NCBI GenBank assembly: GCA_947172415.1
Contig: OX359196.1
Coordinates: 7,707,901-7,771,900 of the forward strand
Direction of reading: 5' to 3'
From: Chondrosia reniformis
Taxonomy: Eukaryota > Porifera > Demospongiae > Chondrillida > Chondrillidae
Length of the DNA stretch: 64,000 nucleotides
Part shown: positions 62,901-64,000 of the stretch, one piece after another
How positions within the stretch are numbered: the first letter of the stretch is position 1
Layout: the number at the start of each line of letters is the position of its first letter
Program-made: the position numbers and the translations under genes
Notes under the pieces: generated by a model
What the model was told of the DNA's origin: nothing
What the model saw: the letters and a program-made list of their open reading frames with translations, nothing else
Databases searched by the model: none

Positions 62901-64000
62901 AATGTACATTAGATTCTTGTATACAAATTTAATATATGTACGTATGGTGAGAGATAGGGCAAATATGAGTGATCATCAAAATTTGTAAAACTCTTTGGAT
63001 ATGCTTTATGTATGTCTGTGAATGCTGACAACAAGTTTCAGCTTCACATCTTTCTAATTGACAGAGTTACAGCACTAAATGTACATTAGATTCTTGTATA
63101 CAAATTTAATGTATGGTGAGAGATAGGGCAAATATGAGTGAACATCAAAATTTGTAAAACTCTTTGGATATGCTTTAAGGATGTCTGTGAATGCTGACAA
63201 GAAGGTTCAGCTTCACATCTCTCCAATTGACAGATCGAGTTACAGCACTAAATGTACATTAGATTCTTGTATACAAATTTAATATATGTATGGTGAGAGA
63301 TAGGGCAAATATGAGTGATCATCAAAATTTGTAAAACTCTTTGGATATGCTTTATGTATGTCTGTGAATGCTGACAACAAGTTTCAGCTCCACATCTTTC
63401 TAATTGACAGAGTTACAGCACTAAATGTACATTAGATTCTTGTATACAAATTTAATGTATGGTGAGAGATAGGGCAAATATGAGTGAACATCAAAATTTG
63501 TAAAACTCTTTGGATATGCTTTAAGGATAGCTGTGAATGCTGACAACAAGTTTCAGCTCCACATCTTTCCAATTGACAGAGTTACAGCACTAAATGTACA
63601 TTAGATTCTGCTATACAAATTTAATAAATGTATGGTGAGAGATAGGGCAAATATGAGTGAACATCAAAATTTGTAAAACTCTTTGGATATGCTTTATGTA
63701 TGTCTGTGAATGCTGACAGCAAGGTTCAGCTTCACATCTTTCCAATTGACAGAGTTATAGCACTAAATGTACATTAGATTCTGCTATACGTACAAATTTA
63801 ATGTATGGTGAGAGATAGGGCAAATATGAGTGAACATCAAAATTTGTAAAACTCTTTGGATATGCTTTATGTATGTCTGTGAATGCTAACACCAAGTTTC
63901 AGCTTCACATCTTTCCAATTGACAGAGTTACAGCACTAAATGTACATTAGATTCTTGTATACAAATTTAATGTATGGTGAGAGATAGGGCAAATATGAGT
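53920..64000. repeat. Tandem satellite, monomer about 170 bp
   Basis: Starts about 120 bp after the Furry stop codon and runs off the right edge. Marker ggtgagagatagggcaaat recurs every 169-172 bp (for example 53951, 54121, 54293, 54462, 54631). Roughly 55 monomers. The first three are the most diverged; the rest are very similar. Variant monomers recur at multiples of the monomer length, showing higher-order duplication. No coding potential of note. Confidence 0.95.
54800..55490. other. Unique CpG-containing island inside the satellite
   Basis: The satellite stops after taatgtacg near 54800 and resumes near 55450 with a partial monomer. The interior has many CpG dinucleotides, unlike the flanks. 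Two short overlapping plus-strand frames are seen: one from ATG 54972 (46 codons, MDVAKVKNRQSTAKETPKEK...) and one open from about 55090 to 55332, in a different frame. Possible donors gtgaga (about 55123) and gtgagc (about 55228) exist. No family is recognised. It could be a first exon/promoter, a decayed gene, or an inserted element. Confidence 0.5.

Noticed and set aside
53920..64000. CRISPR-like regular repeat
   Set aside because: Repeats are contiguous monomers of about 170 bp without unique spacers; it is eukaryotic satellite DNA.

Overview
The window is animal nuclear DNA, AT-rich, with short introns and frequent gtacgta-type runs in non-coding sequence. The gene content (a tandem array of immunoglobulin/fibronectin-III membrane receptors with tyrosine-rich tails, next to a Furry gene) and the intron style fit a demosponge, most likely Amphimedon queenslandica or a relative. 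That organism call is inference; no sequence comparison was run. All exon models were built by hand from splice sites and reading frame. In every receptor model each internal intron is phase 1 and the summed coding length is a multiple of three.

Positions 1-45922, minus strand: eight receptor genes in a row (A to F, H, I). Each has a signal-peptide exon, two Ig exons, a divergent FN3-like exon, a canonical FN3 exon, sometimes small Thr/Pro-rich stalk exons, and one large exon for the transmembrane helix plus the whole cytoplasmic tail. A runs off the left edge. A to E are close paralogues, F is intermediate, H and I are old and divergent. Three additional tail exons lie downstream of F, H and I without an ectodomain of their own (25842-26236, 32039-33009, 41705-42504). 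They are either alternative last exons or remains of lost genes. An orphan signal-peptide exon (13770-13822) and an FN3 relic (34311-34377) mark further lost genes. The tails share a short motif of aromatic/aliphatic-Tyr-Ala/Thr-x-Pro-x-Lys followed by lysines, plus ITIM/ITSM-like sites. This suggests phosphotyrosine-dependent signalling receptors, plausibly for self/non-self or immune recognition.

Mobile DNA in the cluster: two TA-flanked inverted-repeat elements whose empty sites survive in paralogues, two foldback elements, and a retrotransposon fragment with a PHD-finger ORF.

Positions 46486-53802, plus strand: sixteen exons of the C-terminal third of a Furry (FRY/FRYL) homologue, divergent from gene I. 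The N-terminal two thirds are not in the window.

Positions 53920-64000: a tandem satellite with a monomer of about 170 bp and nested higher-order duplications, interrupted once by a CpG-containing unique island (about 54800-55490). It runs off the right edge.
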